Source: Fragilaria crotonensis
Lineage: Eukaryota > Bacillariophyta > Fragilariophyceae > Fragilariales > Fragilariaceae
Direction of reading: 5' to 3'
Length of the DNA: 64,000 nt
Assembly (NCBI GenBank): GCA_022925895.1
Contig: JAKSYS010000004.1
Span: 310,001-374,000, forward strand
The translations under genes were made by a program, and so were the position numbers. Positions 44,561-56,200 of this stretch are shown one piece after another. The first letter of the stretch is position 1; each line of letters begins with the position of its first letter. The notes beneath the pieces were generated by a model. It did not search any database and was not told the origin of the DNA. It worked only from the letters and a program-made list of their open reading frames with translations.

Positions 44561-44857
44561 AGTAGACATCATGTACGCAATTCCAACCGTCGGACGGTAG
44601 ACGTACTGCCATCCATGATACCAAGTTGCCTAAAACACAGTGGTGTCCGGGTTGCAGGTTGTGGGTCGCGGTTACGAACGTCCGATTTCTGCCAGGGAGT
44701 ATGAGGACGAGTACGCAGTGTCCATTCCGGAAGACCACCTGCACAGTAGACAATTGCAGGGATCTGACGGTCTCAAGCTTGAACAGCGTTGATGTGGCTA
44801 GTTTTCAATGTCCGTCCACAGCCCGCACCAACCCGTTGCTTACTTGTAGAGGCCATA

Positions 44858-47800
44858 TCAACGAACGTCGACGTCCCTCTTACAAGCATCAACAATCGAA
44901 TGGATAAGAGGGCCAGGTTCAGGTGTGGCTTCTTGCCTTCCCAAAGCACGATCGCTTTGTTCGACTAACCAATCGTGTCTCGCAATGGAACCACAGGTGT
45001 TCCAGAGCAGATCCAGAGCCTTTTGAAAATAAAAGGCAGCGTCATCGTAATTGCCAAGTCTGGCATGAAAGAATCCTGCCCTCTCGAGAGCGTATGCTTC
45101 CATGTGGGGAAGCCCGCAGAAGCGAGCTTGCCGATAGCGGCGTTGTAGGCGGCAGAAACAGCACCGTGCTTTGCTGATTTTCGGATCACCAGGTCCTCGG
45201 CATCCAAAAACGACAGATATGGCGGAGAATTCGGACAACCACGCGATACGGCGGTTGCAAGTCGCCTGCGATACCTTCTTGCCAGCTTGAGGTGCTTTCG
45301 TTTCCCATTTTGCTGGTAGCAACAATAGGATGCGATTCCGCCATAGAGGGAGTTTGAAGGTGTTCCGTAGCTGTAGAAGAAAGCCTTGCCCATCGACGTC
45401 AATTCGATCAGAACAGATTCAGCCAATGACCAGAATCCGAAACAGCATGCCAATATTGCCTTATAGTTCAAAGTCATCATCACGAGTATTCGATGGTTTG
45501 ATGCCAGCGCTCGGCGAATATACGTTTCTTCATCCATAAATTCACCAGTGAGGATCGTCAACTCCTGCCAGCTCAGCGATCCATCGTTCCGTAAGTTCAG
45601 GACGAATTGTATGACTGGTTGCGTCCACATATCCATTGCCTCCTGAGAAGAATCACCGATTAACCGAGCATCTGCCCTCATTGAGGTTTCCAATTTCTCG
45701 ATATTCGTGCCCAGAACGGCTTGTGTACCATACATCATGGCGAGGCAATAGGTCCCGTAAAGGACATCACCGACTTCAAATCCAATGCTCGCCGCTCGTC
45801 GGAGAGTCTCTGGCATACCCCGGAGTGACTCGTACCAATGTATCAGTAACGTGAGTGACAAGACAGTCGTAGTACACTCCGCATCTCTGACCTGCATTTT
45901 GTCGAGAAGGGCGAGGGCAAGCTTGCCGAATCTGTATGCTCCACGGAAGTTGCCACTGGATAGCTGAGCAACACCATACATCGCTAACGCACATGCCGAG
46001 TACGCGTTGAGTCCGCCATTGAGTGTCGATTGTAACGCCAAAAGCGCTGAGTAGACACCGAGATTCGCCTCATCTTTTAGGAAGCAGTAATTGGACAAAT
46101 TAACCAATATTCGTGATGTGGCTGTTGCAGCCTCGTCTTTCATTAAGGGCAAGCTCAAAATGTCGTCGTCAGACTTCCGACCTAGCATCCACTTGACCTT
46201 GAAAAGCTTCGAACCGATGAGCCGAAAGGATACCTTTCGTGGTACAATTATTCCCAGTGAACACAGTGCACGAATGGCAGCAGCTATTGACGACTCCACA
46301 TCATTCTGTGCCATGACACATTCTACCCCGACAATCAACGCGTTGATCCTCATTCTGGTTGCCTTAGCACGATCTAGAACTTCGTTCGTCATCTCCGTGC
46401 ATGCGTCATGATTGCCAACGATCAGCTCCATTCTTGCAAGAGTCTCAGTCATTTCAAAAGCCAGGTCATAGAAATCAGTCCACTTTCGCGCATCATCCAA
46501 GAGCGAGAGCCCACGACGAAGTGCCGTGGCCGCATCAATAAATGCACTTTTTTCTTTGCAATACTTGGCTGCTTCAAGATGAAGACGAGCCAACTCCATA
46601 CGATTTGTGTCGTCACGCACGAAATGAGGCGCATGAAAGAGGTGAACACATGCACGGTACCTGGATTCAGCACCACCAATCGCCAGTAAGACAGTTCCAA
46701 TCGCCAAATGAATTCGTCCTTTCTCCTCCTCATCAATCAAGGACCGAAATTCAGTTTGGATAGTGTCATGGCTGAATTGATATCCTTCTGTGATCTTCTC
46801 GACAAACCCTCCGCGTACAGCGTCCTGTATTGCCGTCGATATCGTGTGCTGTAATAGCGTTTCGCTAGAATGCCTTTTCTCGTCCGACTCGTCGTCGATA
46901 TCTTGATCATCAAGCGACAACCTAACGCGCACCACAAGATCTTCAGTGAAGCGATATCCAAGCAGAGAGGCAATCTTGAGACTTTCTTGAACCGTAATTG
47001 GGAGCGACAGTACCTTCCTCGCCAGGATTTCTGCTAGAGTGATAGAGATCATGACTTCCTTTGAATCTGGTCCACGTCAAACTCCCACGATCCCGTGTTC
47101 GAATTCTGCACCAGCAATCCCTCCCACTGAAGAAATTCGATGAGCTTCATCACATGATACGGGTTTCCCATCGTTTTCTTGGCAATGATGCTGCTCAACT
47201 CTTTTGTCGAGGAGGTGGATGTTCCAATTATGCTGGAGATCAGCTCAAGAACACCCTCGCTGTCAAGATTATCCAGTGATAGATCCAAAGCGTCCTCGTT
47301 ACTCTTCATCTCATCGAAGATATCAGCAACACATGCAGACTCCTCGTCGCGGTAGGCCAGGATGATCATGATGTTCGAAAGCTCATGGCCATGAAGCAGG
47401 ACCTCAATCAGCTTCCTTGAGTCGTCGTCCATGCGATGTATGTCATCGATGAATAGCACTATCGGATGCTTGTCGCAAGACACGGCTTGCAAAAAGGTTT
47501 TGATGGCTACCTTAAACTTGGCATATGCCGCGACATTCCTAACTGACATGTCAGAACCTCCACTGTCCTGTCCCGGTGCGTTGTCGAGGAGGGGAGATAG
47601 GTTGGAGATGCACTTCTCCAAAACGCGTCCATATTCAACTCCCAGCTGCTGCTGAAACTGAATTCGTCGTTCTTCAGTAAAGTCTGGCGATTGAATAAGG
47701 AGATCGCACAAATCCGAAAGTGCTGCCATGATGGCGGAGTTTGGTTCTTGGACTGACGAATTCTGAAAATACCTTCCCGACGCAAAGAAGCCGTTGCTTT

Positions 47801-48108
47801 CGAATACATGCTTTCGGAGGTGATCGACAAGCGATGTTTTTCCAGACCCAGCATCACCATGGACGATAACTTTCGTCACCTTCTGGCGTTGATCATTGTT
47901 AGACAATCGGGAATATGCGTCCAGCAAAAAGTTTTGTCTCTCGACTCCGGCCGTACAGCACCACTTCATCAATGGCTGTCGAGAACTCCAAAGCATCGTC
48001 ATCCTCCTCGCTGCGAGGGTAATAGCTGTCCGTGACGGAGCTCAAATCCACACTAGCCGCAGTGCTTTTATCAAGCGGCACTTCTGAATATCCGTGACGA
48101 ACTGGCAT
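44858..48108 (-). pseudogene. STAND/AAA_16-type large ATPase, copy B, broken
   Basis: Start ATG at 48108 (MPVRHGYSEVPLDKSTAA). The frame is interrupted near 47940 (A run one long, within YGRSRETK), near 47055 (A run one short, within DQIQ), and near 45105 (C run one short, within AGFP). With these three repaired a protein of about 1083 residues would result. It has Walker A HGDAGSGKTS, Walker B IVLFIDDIHRMDDD, the AYRDEES sensor-like segment and the long helical repeat half ending WLVEQSDRALGRQE. In copies A and C the Walker B continues QWMD; here it reads HRMD. All three breaks are homopolymer length changes, so copy B might be intact in reality. Confidence 0.82.
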
Positions 48109-50486
48109 GATGACAGATGATTTTGTGAACCCTTCTTTTACCAATCGGGAGGTTTTGGTTGTGTTCGAAGTTTGAAGTTTGAACTCGAACTTCATAGCAG
48201 GTACTATGTACGACTACTAGAGTACTAGTAGAAGGCTCACACGAGTATGCCATGTACAAGTACTAGGACCAGCGAGTTGTGCTGATTCTCTTTAAACATA
48301 AAACTTGATGAAAGATGGTATCGAGTTCCGAAAATGAAACAACATGTGCTCCGGTACTTGTAGGACAATCTGTCTTTAAAGGAGATGAATCTGAAATATT
48401 CCACTACGTATTCCAAGTACTTCTATGACACGTGTATTTCGCCCTCTAGTACTACATATCGAACGTTGTTATGTCAAACGTCCACATATTTCACATGGCA
48501 TCTACGTGGTTTACTTAAGGAGAAGCAGTAATCTTCCAATCCAAAATCCACTTCATTTGACGGAGTTTCTCTGTTGTCTAAAGCGAGGTCTTTTACACCC
48601 AAGTTTCCAAGTACGATGTGCACATAAGCAGTCATTCAAGTTTTGATTTTCTTGAAAATGAACTTGTGTCTTGTGTCCATGCGAAAACTCTTTTGCCGCC
48701 GTTTCGAACTCCCATGAAATCCCGTCGAAGTTCAAAGTGGAAACGCGACATGACTCCTGTGTACATGTAGTGGTGTGGATTTCTTGTAGCAATTGAAGTG
48801 AAGATGTCCTCAATACGCTGAGGCATTGCTGGAGAAAGTTCTGCTACTTGTTCGTAGGAACAACAGTTGACAACAGTATGAAAATCAACATGACAATTGG
48901 ATGTGGGGGGCAGCAGGCAGGATTAAAATCACTTGGATGGTTCCATAAATCAGCAACGGTTTCAAATACAGTCTTTGGTCTGTTATGAAGGACAAGCAGT
49001 ACACCACCGGAGGAAGGGATGATGATGAAGAAGTGAGTCATCAGTTATTTTCTTGGTGTTCACAAGCAAGAACAACCACCAGCAAACAATCTGCCTTCTG
49101 CATCTTGCTTACCTAGTATAGCTATTAGTACGCCCATCTATCTCTTGTCACGTTTGAATGTTTGCTTGAGTACTAGTACACGTAAGAAACTGGCATTTCA
49201 ACTGGTCCTCACCAGCTCTGCCCACTTCCACTGCCTGGATTCGATGCAGCAGCAGTTGCTTGCTGCACTAGCTGGGCTCTTTCCATCATGTCACAAAGTC
49301 TCAATATCTCCTTTGTTAGGAAGTTAATCATATCTTGTTGAGGATTGCAAACTGAATTCACTTGGAGCCAGCACTCCATGGTTGACTTCTTACTCCAGTA
49401 GCGTGGATGTAGGGTAGTTAGTAGTTTGTCATATAGCTTTGCGCAATGATCAATTTTGATTCCAAAGTCCGTGTTCTTGGGACGATGCACCAGCAGTGAC
49501 GTCGTTGGAAGTCTTGACCATGATTGCGTTAGTACTTCTAACAAGAACAGAGGTGCATCATTATGATTGAGACATCAAAAACAATACCTTCTTATTGTTT
49601 CTGGAGTCCTATGGGAGAGGGGATGGATTGATGAGGGAAGTCTTGAGAGGTACAATATGGATCCCCTGACCAGGATTTTGATGGCAAGCTGTTGTCTCAA
49701 TTTTGCAGAGGAAATGACAGCAGCCCTCCAACATGCTTGATGTTGGGAAGGAGCTGCTGGGTGTTTCAGTTGTCATTACCCCTAATACAGCTGGGGTTTC
49801 ATGAAAGGTTGCTACAGATGAAAGCCTCTGAACTCAAAAAGGAGCTAGGACAGATTTAAAGAGTTAGTTCTTGAATGTACCAGCAGACATTTGTTGGACT
49901 GAGACCCCCATTCAAAAGCTATCGAGACAAGCAAGGGCGTACGTAAGCTGTGCATACTAGAATTATTCTCTTAACCAGAGCAACAGCAACACAGCCGATG
50001 ACAGCACCCTAGTAATGCTTATGCTGCCACTGATTTAGCACCTTCACTGCAGGCTGTTCAAAACCCACAGGGCTGCAATTGACTTTGATGCCTGCTTTGT
50101 GAATGCTTTTGTATCCAAGCTCGTGAGGGATGTCTTGTTAAGGAACACAAAAGAGGTGGTGTCAGAAGAATGAGACAAGGAGGGTGTGGATCGAGTTCAG
50201 TGAGGAGGATGGGGCATCAATCAAGTTTTTAGATTACTGAGTCTATGTGCCCCAATGATACGCACCAGTCACAGGACAAACCAGCCATACAAGATTTGCT
50301 CACTGGCAAAATTTACATACTGAGTTTGCTTACTGCAAAGAAAAATTGCTTACAACAGACCTTCCTGATGTTACTGTTGTTGTTTGTTCTGCATTCTCTT
50401 GCGCAGTCCAATGGCCTTGCTCTCCAAACTTGTTACACTAATCCTATGGAATTGAGTACCAAAATGTTCCACCAGCAAGTAAACCA
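48109..50486. other. Spacer between the two duplicated blocks, no gene seen
   Basis: AT-richer DNA with many short ORFs. One 111-codon minus-strand ORF (49544-49209) has no recognisable domain. The segment 49560-50480 has the look of decayed transposon sequence. No target-site duplications were found. Confidence 0.45.
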
Positions 50487-50640
50487 TGGGACAGGCCATT
50501 TCCAATGTCATGACAAAAGTACCAGGTACCAATATCCTTCTCACATGTCGATTCAAAACTGTCTTTCGCGAGAAGTTGCATGATTTGCTCATGGTTCCCA
50601 AGTTTTTGACCCGGAAGCAACTGGATATTGAGACACTTGT
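50487..50640 (+). pseudogene. eIF3f C-terminal fragment (right copy)
   Basis: The translated stretch GQAISNVMTKVPG..CRFKTVFREKLHDLLMVPKFLTRKQLDIE corresponds to GRAISNVMAQVPRILPASRFETVFHENLQDLLMVTYLSNLTRTQLDIAE of the intact gene. The rest of the gene is absent upstream, so only about 50 codons remain. Confidence 0.88.
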
Positions 50641-51149
50641 ATGGGAACGTCAGACGCGCACCGTACTGCAGTGTTTGGATTATGCGTGAGAGTGAGCGCG
50701 CGTGGACTGTCAGGTATGATATTCATTACGAACAACATTTGTGGTTGTGTGGTAATGCTTTGTTGGGAAGGCAAGGGTGCTAGAGCCCAAGCAAAGTAGA
50801 ATGTTAATTTACCGATGGAGTAGAATGATCTTCAGTAAAGTATTGATACTACTGCTATCGAACTGAATTGTCAGTGGACTTAAGCACAATTGTATAGCCC
50901 TAAGTGCTACATGTCGCGACTCGCGACCCACCGTTTGATACTACGATATGGCACATTCGAACACAACCGGTTAGGGCGCCCACCCGAGACAACGTGAAAC
51001 TAGGGTGTCTTGTTCATTTGGACGACCGGAACCACTTGACAAGTGCTGGATTTGACACCACTCGCGACTGTCGTAGCAAGATACTGGTAGTACTGAACTA
51101 ACTATAGTTATCACTCCACCTGACTGCCTTCATGAGTCTTGACCACCTC

Positions 51150-52289
51150 CTATCCCTGCATGATTTCATCACTACTAATACCACCGTTGCCACCATCGCC
51201 ACCCCCTGGAATGTCAGAGGGCAAGTCACCATGAATTTGTGAAACGCACTTCCATTCCCCTTGAGGATTGGACTTCCATAACTGGACCACACCTGCATCT
51301 CCACTAGTGGCAAGGACAGTCCCAGTGACATTCCATTGGCATTTCCAGGAGCCCTGTGACGGCAACACCTGGGTGGAGGTCAACTCCAACTCCTCATCAT
51401 CCAGGCGATTGAGTTGATACACCCGAAGAGGCCCACCCTGCTCCGTCGCGGCGATCCAATGAAAGCGACGTCCCACATTGGGAGCCCATGCCACATCCAA
51501 CACAGGACCAGCATGTTTGGGAAACTGCAACGACATTTGCGTCCACTGTCTCGATGCCGCAATGTACCTCCAAATCGCCAAATGCGTGCTCCCACCCACC
51601 ACCAAGGTGGGAGGTTCGAAACGTCCCGTGCACCAACTCAACGACGATATCCCCCCACTTCCCGAAAACGCTTGGAAGCTCCCCTGCAGGGGCCACTGAC
51701 TAAGATTCTGCAAATCCACAGCCTCATAGATCCGACAAATACCATCGGCACTGGCTGTGGCCAATTGCAGTCCGAAATGGCGAGGTGCGAATTCGACTCG
51801 AGTCACGTGCGTCCTCGCGTCCGTGAGATTCGTTCGGACCAGCCAGTGCGTCCCCTGTTCTTCCCACACCTTGACTTCACAATCGCTGCTACCGCAGGTC
51901 GCAACTAACGTTCCGAATTCGGCATGCGACCAACTCAAATGTGTGACTGCTCCACGATGGGCCTGGAAGTGAGATGCCACGGCCCATGTATTACTGGTAT
52001 TGTTGTTATTGTTGTTGGTTGTGGTTCCGTCGTGTGCATGATCGCCATTGCTGGTAGTGGTAGTACTGCCACATGGTTGTAAATTCCAAATACGTACGTG
52101 ACGATCACCACTGCAGGTGGCCATACGGCGACCGTAAATATCGAAACTGACGTGATGAATGTAATCGGAATGGAGGGACGAAAGAATCTGAGTCGAGGAC
52201 TCGGTTCTCACTAGAACTTTGTTGTTGTCCGTCATGATAACATCGTTCTTGACACTGCCGTTACTATCGGATGAGATCATTGAAGACAT
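51150..52289 (-). CDS. SEH1: Nucleoporin SEH1 (WD40 protein)
   Basis: The open frame extends further upstream to 52586, but homology-like sequence begins at the ATG at 52289 (MSSMISSDSNGSVKN), giving 379 residues. WD repeats are seen in order: HSDYIHHVSFDIYGRRMATCSGDRHVRIW, HFQAHRGAVTHLSWSH..LVATCGSSDCEVKVWEEQ, HVTRVEFAPRHFGLQLATASADGICRIYEA, SSLSWCTGRF..TLVVGG, HAGPVLDVAWAPNVGRRFHWIAAT and WKCQWNVTGTVLATSGDAGVVQLWKSN. The last is diagnostic for SEH1/SEC13. SEH1 works in the Y-complex of the nuclear pore and in the SEACIT/GATOR2 complex that controls TOR. It carries a His/Asp/Thr/Asn-rich loop in the first repeat region. This is the intact copy of the duplicated pair. Confidence 0.9.
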   Translation of the reverse strand: MSSMISSDSNGSVKNDVIMTDNNKVLVRTESSTQILSSLHSDYIHHVSFDIYGRRMATCSGDRHVRIWNLQPCGSTTTTSNGDHAHDGTTTNNNNNNTSNTWAVASHFQAHRGAVTHLSWSHAEFGTLVATCGSSDCEVKVWEEQGTHWLVRTNLTDARTHVTRVEFAPRHFGLQLATASADGICRIYEAVDLQNLSQWPLQGSFQAFSGSGGISSLSWCTGRFEPPTLVVGGSTHLAIWRYIAASRQWTQMSLQFPKHAGPVLDVAWAPNVGRRFHWIAATEQGGPLRVYQLNRLDDEELELTSTQVLPSQGSWKCQWNVTGTVLATSGDAGVVQLWKSNPQGEWKCVSQIHGDLPSDIPGGGDGGNGGISSDEIMQG

Positions 52290-52920
52290 GATTAGACGTT
52301 GTATTCTTGATGATAACTTGATCAATACGCACACACTCGACTCCGGATGTGCTTGTTCAAATGATTCCATCCATGCAAATGCTGGATCGGGTTCTGTTTG
52401 ACAGTAGGCACAGTACGTGTATGGGCTTTTAGGTTGCACTGCAACCAGTGTAACTCCAGTAGAGAATTTACTGAATGTACTAAAGGTAGAGTACCCGATA
52501 CTTGTGCCGTAATCCGTGATACTGGTACAACGGTACAAGTACTCTAACTTCAAAACCTGCAGTACTGGAGTAGCTATACCAAACACTATGCAATCAGCAC
52601 ACTAATGGTTGTACTCCTACTGCTACTACCTGGTAGCTGGTACCAATTCATTTGCATGAAACAGAGTGCTGAGTGGTGCCCGGGTGGCGGGTGGCGGGTG
52701 GCGGGTCGCGGTTCCTTACTACATCGTACCGGTTCCTGCCCGGGAGTGTGCGGAGAAGTATGCTGTACCCATTCCGGAAGACCACCTGCACCGTAGACAA
52801 TGATGTATCCCACATCGAAGGGATCTGAGGGTCTCAAGCCTGAACAACGTTGATGTGGCTCGCCTTCAATGTCCGTCCACAACCCACACCAACGGTCGCT
52901 TGCTTGCAGAGGCCATATCA

Positions 52921-55900
52921 TCAAACGTCGACGTCCCCCTTACAAGTTTCAACGATGGAATGGATTAGAGGGCCAGGTTTCGGCTTGGCTTCTATACTTC
53001 CCAGAGCACGTTCGCTTTGTTCGACCAACCAATCATGTCTCGCAATAGAACCACAGGTGTGCCAGAGCAGATCCAGCGCCTTTTGAAAATAAAAGGCAGC
53101 GTCATCGTAATTGCCAAGTCTGGCTTGAAAGAATCCTGCCCTCTCGAGGGCGTACGCTTCCGTGTGGGGGAAGCCCATCGCATTGAGCTTACCAATGGCA
53201 GTGTTATAGGCGGCAGAAACAGCACCGTGTTTTGCTGATTTTCGGACCGCCAAGTCCTCGGCATCCAAAAGTAACAGATAGGGCGGAGAATTCGGACAAC
53301 CACGTGAAACGATGCTTGCAAGTCTCCTGCGAAACATTCGTGCCAGCTTGAGGTGCTTCCGTTTCCCATTTTGTTGGTAGCAAGAATAAGATGCGATTCC
53401 ACCAAAGAGGAAACTTGACGGTGTTCCGTAGCTGTAGAAGAAGGTCTTTCCCATCGACATCAACTCCATCAAAATAGATTCAGCCATTAAGCAGAATCCG
53501 AAACAACATGCCAATATGGCCTTATAGTTCAAAGTCATCATCACGAGTATCCGATGGTTCGATGCCAGCGCTCGGCGAATATACGTTTCTTCATCCATAA
53601 ATTCACCGGTAAGAATCGTCAACTCCTGCCAGCTCAGCGATCCATCATTCCGTAAGTTCAGGACGTATTGAATGACTGGCTGCGTCCACATATCCATTGC
53701 CTCCTGAGAAGAATCACCTAATGACCGAGCATCTGCCCTCATGGTAGCTTCTAATTGCTCGAGATTCGTCCCCAGCACGGCTTGTGTGCCATACACCATC
53801 GCGAGGCAATAGCTCCCGAAAAGGACATCACCGACTTCAAACCCAATGCTTGCGGCTCGTCGTAGAATCTCTGTCATACCCCGGAGTGACTCGTAGCGAT
53901 GTATCAACAACGTAAGCGATAAGACAGTCGTGGCACATTCTGCATCTCTGACCTGCATTTTGTCCTGAAGGGCGAGGGCAAGCTTGCCGAATCTATATGC
54001 ACCACGGAAGTTGCCACTGGAAAGCTGAGCAACACCGTAAATCGCTAACGCGCATGCCGAGTATGCGTTGAGTCCGCCATTGAGTGTCGATTGTAACGCC
54101 AAAAGAGCTGCGTAAACACCGAGATTCGCTTCATCCTTGAGGAAGCAGTAAGTGCACAAATTAACCAATATCCGTGATGTGGCTGTCGCAACCTCGTCTT
54201 TCATTAAGGGCAAGCTCAAAATGTCGTCATCCGACTTCCGACCTAGCATCAACTTTACCTTGAAAAGTTTCGAACCGATGAGTCGAAAGGATGCCTTTCG
54301 TGGTACAATCATTCCCAAAGAAAACAGTGCACGATTGGCTGCAGCGATTGACGCCTCCATATCATTCTGCGACATGACGCATTCGACACCGATTAGCAGC
54401 GCATTGATCCTCATGCTGGTTGTCTTGGCGCGATGTAGAACTTCGTTCGTCATCTGCGTGCATGCGTCATGATTGCCAACGATAAGCTCCATCCTTGCAA
54501 GAGTCTCAGTCATTTCAAATGCCAAATCATAGAAATCAGTCCACTTTCGCGCATCAGCATCCAACAAAGATAGCCCACGGCGAAGTGCCGTGGCCGCATC
54601 AATAAATGCACTTTTTTCTTTGCAATACTTGGCTGCTTCAAGATGAAGGCGAGCCAACTCAATACGATTCGCGTCGTGACGCACGAAATGAGGCGCATGA
54701 AAGAGGTGAACACATGCGCGATACCTGGATTCAACATCTCCGATAGCTAGCAACACGCTGCCAATCGCCGTATGAATTCGTCCTTCTCCTCCTCATTCAT
54801 CAAGGATTGAAATGCAGTTTGGATAGTGTCGTGGCTGAATTGATACCCTTCTTTTGTCTTCTCGACAAACCCTCCGCGTACAGCGTCTTCTATTGCCGTC
54901 GCCACCGTCTGCAATGAAAACGTTTCACTAGAATGTAGTCTCTCGTCCGACTCGTCCTCGAATACCTGATCATCCAGGGACGACCTTACACGTACCACAA
55001 GATCCTCAGTGAAGCGATATCCAAGCAGAGAGGCGATCTTGAGACTTTCTTGAACCCGATTTGGGAGCGACTGGCCAGGATTTCTGCTAGAGTGATGGAG
55101 ATCATGACTTCCTTTTGAATCTGGTCCACGTCAAACTCCCATGATCCCGTGTTCGAATTCTGCACCAGCAATCCCTCCCACTGAAGAAATTCGAGAAGCT
55201 TCATCACATGATACGGATTTCCCATCGTTTTCTTGGCAATGATGCTGCTCAACTCGTTTGTCGAATTGGATGATGATCCAATAATGCTGGAGATCAGCTC
55301 AAGAACACCCTCTGTCAAGATTATCCAGTGATAGATCCAAGGCGTCTCCGTTACTCTTCATCTGATCGAAGATATCAGCAACACTTGCAGACTCTTCGTC
55401 GCGGTAGGCCAGAATGATCATGATATTCGAAAGCTCTTGGTCATGAAGCAGAACCTCAATCAACTTTCTTGAGTCTTCGTCCATCCATTGAACGTCATCG
55501 ATAAAGAGCACTATCGGATGCTCGTCGCAAGACACCGCTTGCAAAAAGGTTTTGATGGCTACCTTAAACTTGGAATACGCTGCGACGTTTCTAACAGACA
55601 CATCAGCGCCTCCGCCGTCCTCTCCACGTGCGTGATCAAGGAGGGGAGATAGATTGGAGATGCACTTCTCCAAAACACGTCCATTTTCAACTCCCAACTT
55701 TTGCTGAAACTGCATTCGTCTTTCTTCAGTAAAGTCTGGCGATTGAATGAGGAGATCGCACAAATCCGAAAGAGCTGCCATGATGGCGGAGTTTGGTTCT
55801 TGAACTGACGAATCTTGAAAATATTTTCCTGACGCAAAGAAGCCGTTGCTGTCAAATACCGGCTTTCGGAGGCGATCGACAAGCGATGTTTTTCCAGACC

Positions 55901-56159
55901 CAGTATCGCCATGGACGATAACTTTCGTCACTCTCTGGAGGTGATCATTGCTAGAAAATCGGGAATACGCGTCCAGCAAAAGGTTTGACTCCCGATTCCG
56001 GCCGTACAGCACGACTTCATGAAGGACTGGCGAGACTTCCAACGCATCTTCACCCTCCTCGCTGCGAGGATTAAAGCTATCCGTGACAGAGCTCAAATCA
56101 ACACTAGCCGCCGTGCTTTTTTCAAGCGGCACCTCTATAACACCACGACGAAGTGCCAT
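52921..56159 (-). pseudogene. STAND/AAA_16-type large ATPase, copy C, broken
   Basis: Start ATG at 56159 (MALRRGVIEVPLEKSTAAS). Walker A (HGDTGSGKTSLV, residues about 83-94) and Walker B (IVLFIDDVQWMDED, about 216-229) are intact, as is AYRDEES. Breaks: a 2-nt deletion near 55312 (NLD..EGVLEL), a 10-nt deletion near 55072 (after EILA), and an A run one short near 54785 (NEEEK). The 2- and 10-nt losses are not homopolymer changes, so this copy is very likely a true pseudogene. The C-terminal helical repeat half (54756-52921) is one clean frame of over 600 residues ending GPLIHSIVETCKGDVDV. Confidence 0.85.
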
Positions 56160-56200
56160 GATGATTGATTTGCGAAATCTAGGTTTAAGAAGCGGGAGGG

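Larger units (their letters stand above)
43565..48200. repeat. Segmental duplication, left copy
   Basis: Starts within the 3' part of eIF3f and runs through intergenic DNA, an SEH1 remnant and ATPase copy B. Matching landmarks in the right copy include GGGTGCTAGA.CCCAAGCAAA (about 43894 and 50768), CACAACCGG.TAGGGCGCC (about 44097 and 50959) and TTCCGGAAGACCACCTGCAC (about 44726 and 52773). The limits are approximate. Divergence is moderate, so the event is not recent. Confidence 0.85.
50486..56200. repeat. Segmental duplication, right copy
   Basis: Begins inside an eIF3f tail fragment and continues through matching intergenic DNA, a complete SEH1 and ATPase copy C, in the same order and orientation as 43565-48200. 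It is about 1 kb longer, mainly because SEH1 is complete here. Confidence 0.85.

Noticed and set aside
49209-49544. 111-codon minus-strand ORF
   Set aside because: No recognisable domain; lies in repeat-like DNA. Could be a transposon scrap, not supportable as a gene.
52586-52924. 113-codon minus-strand ORF between SEH1 and ATPase C
   Set aside because: The left duplicate does not preserve the frame, so it is unlikely to be coding.
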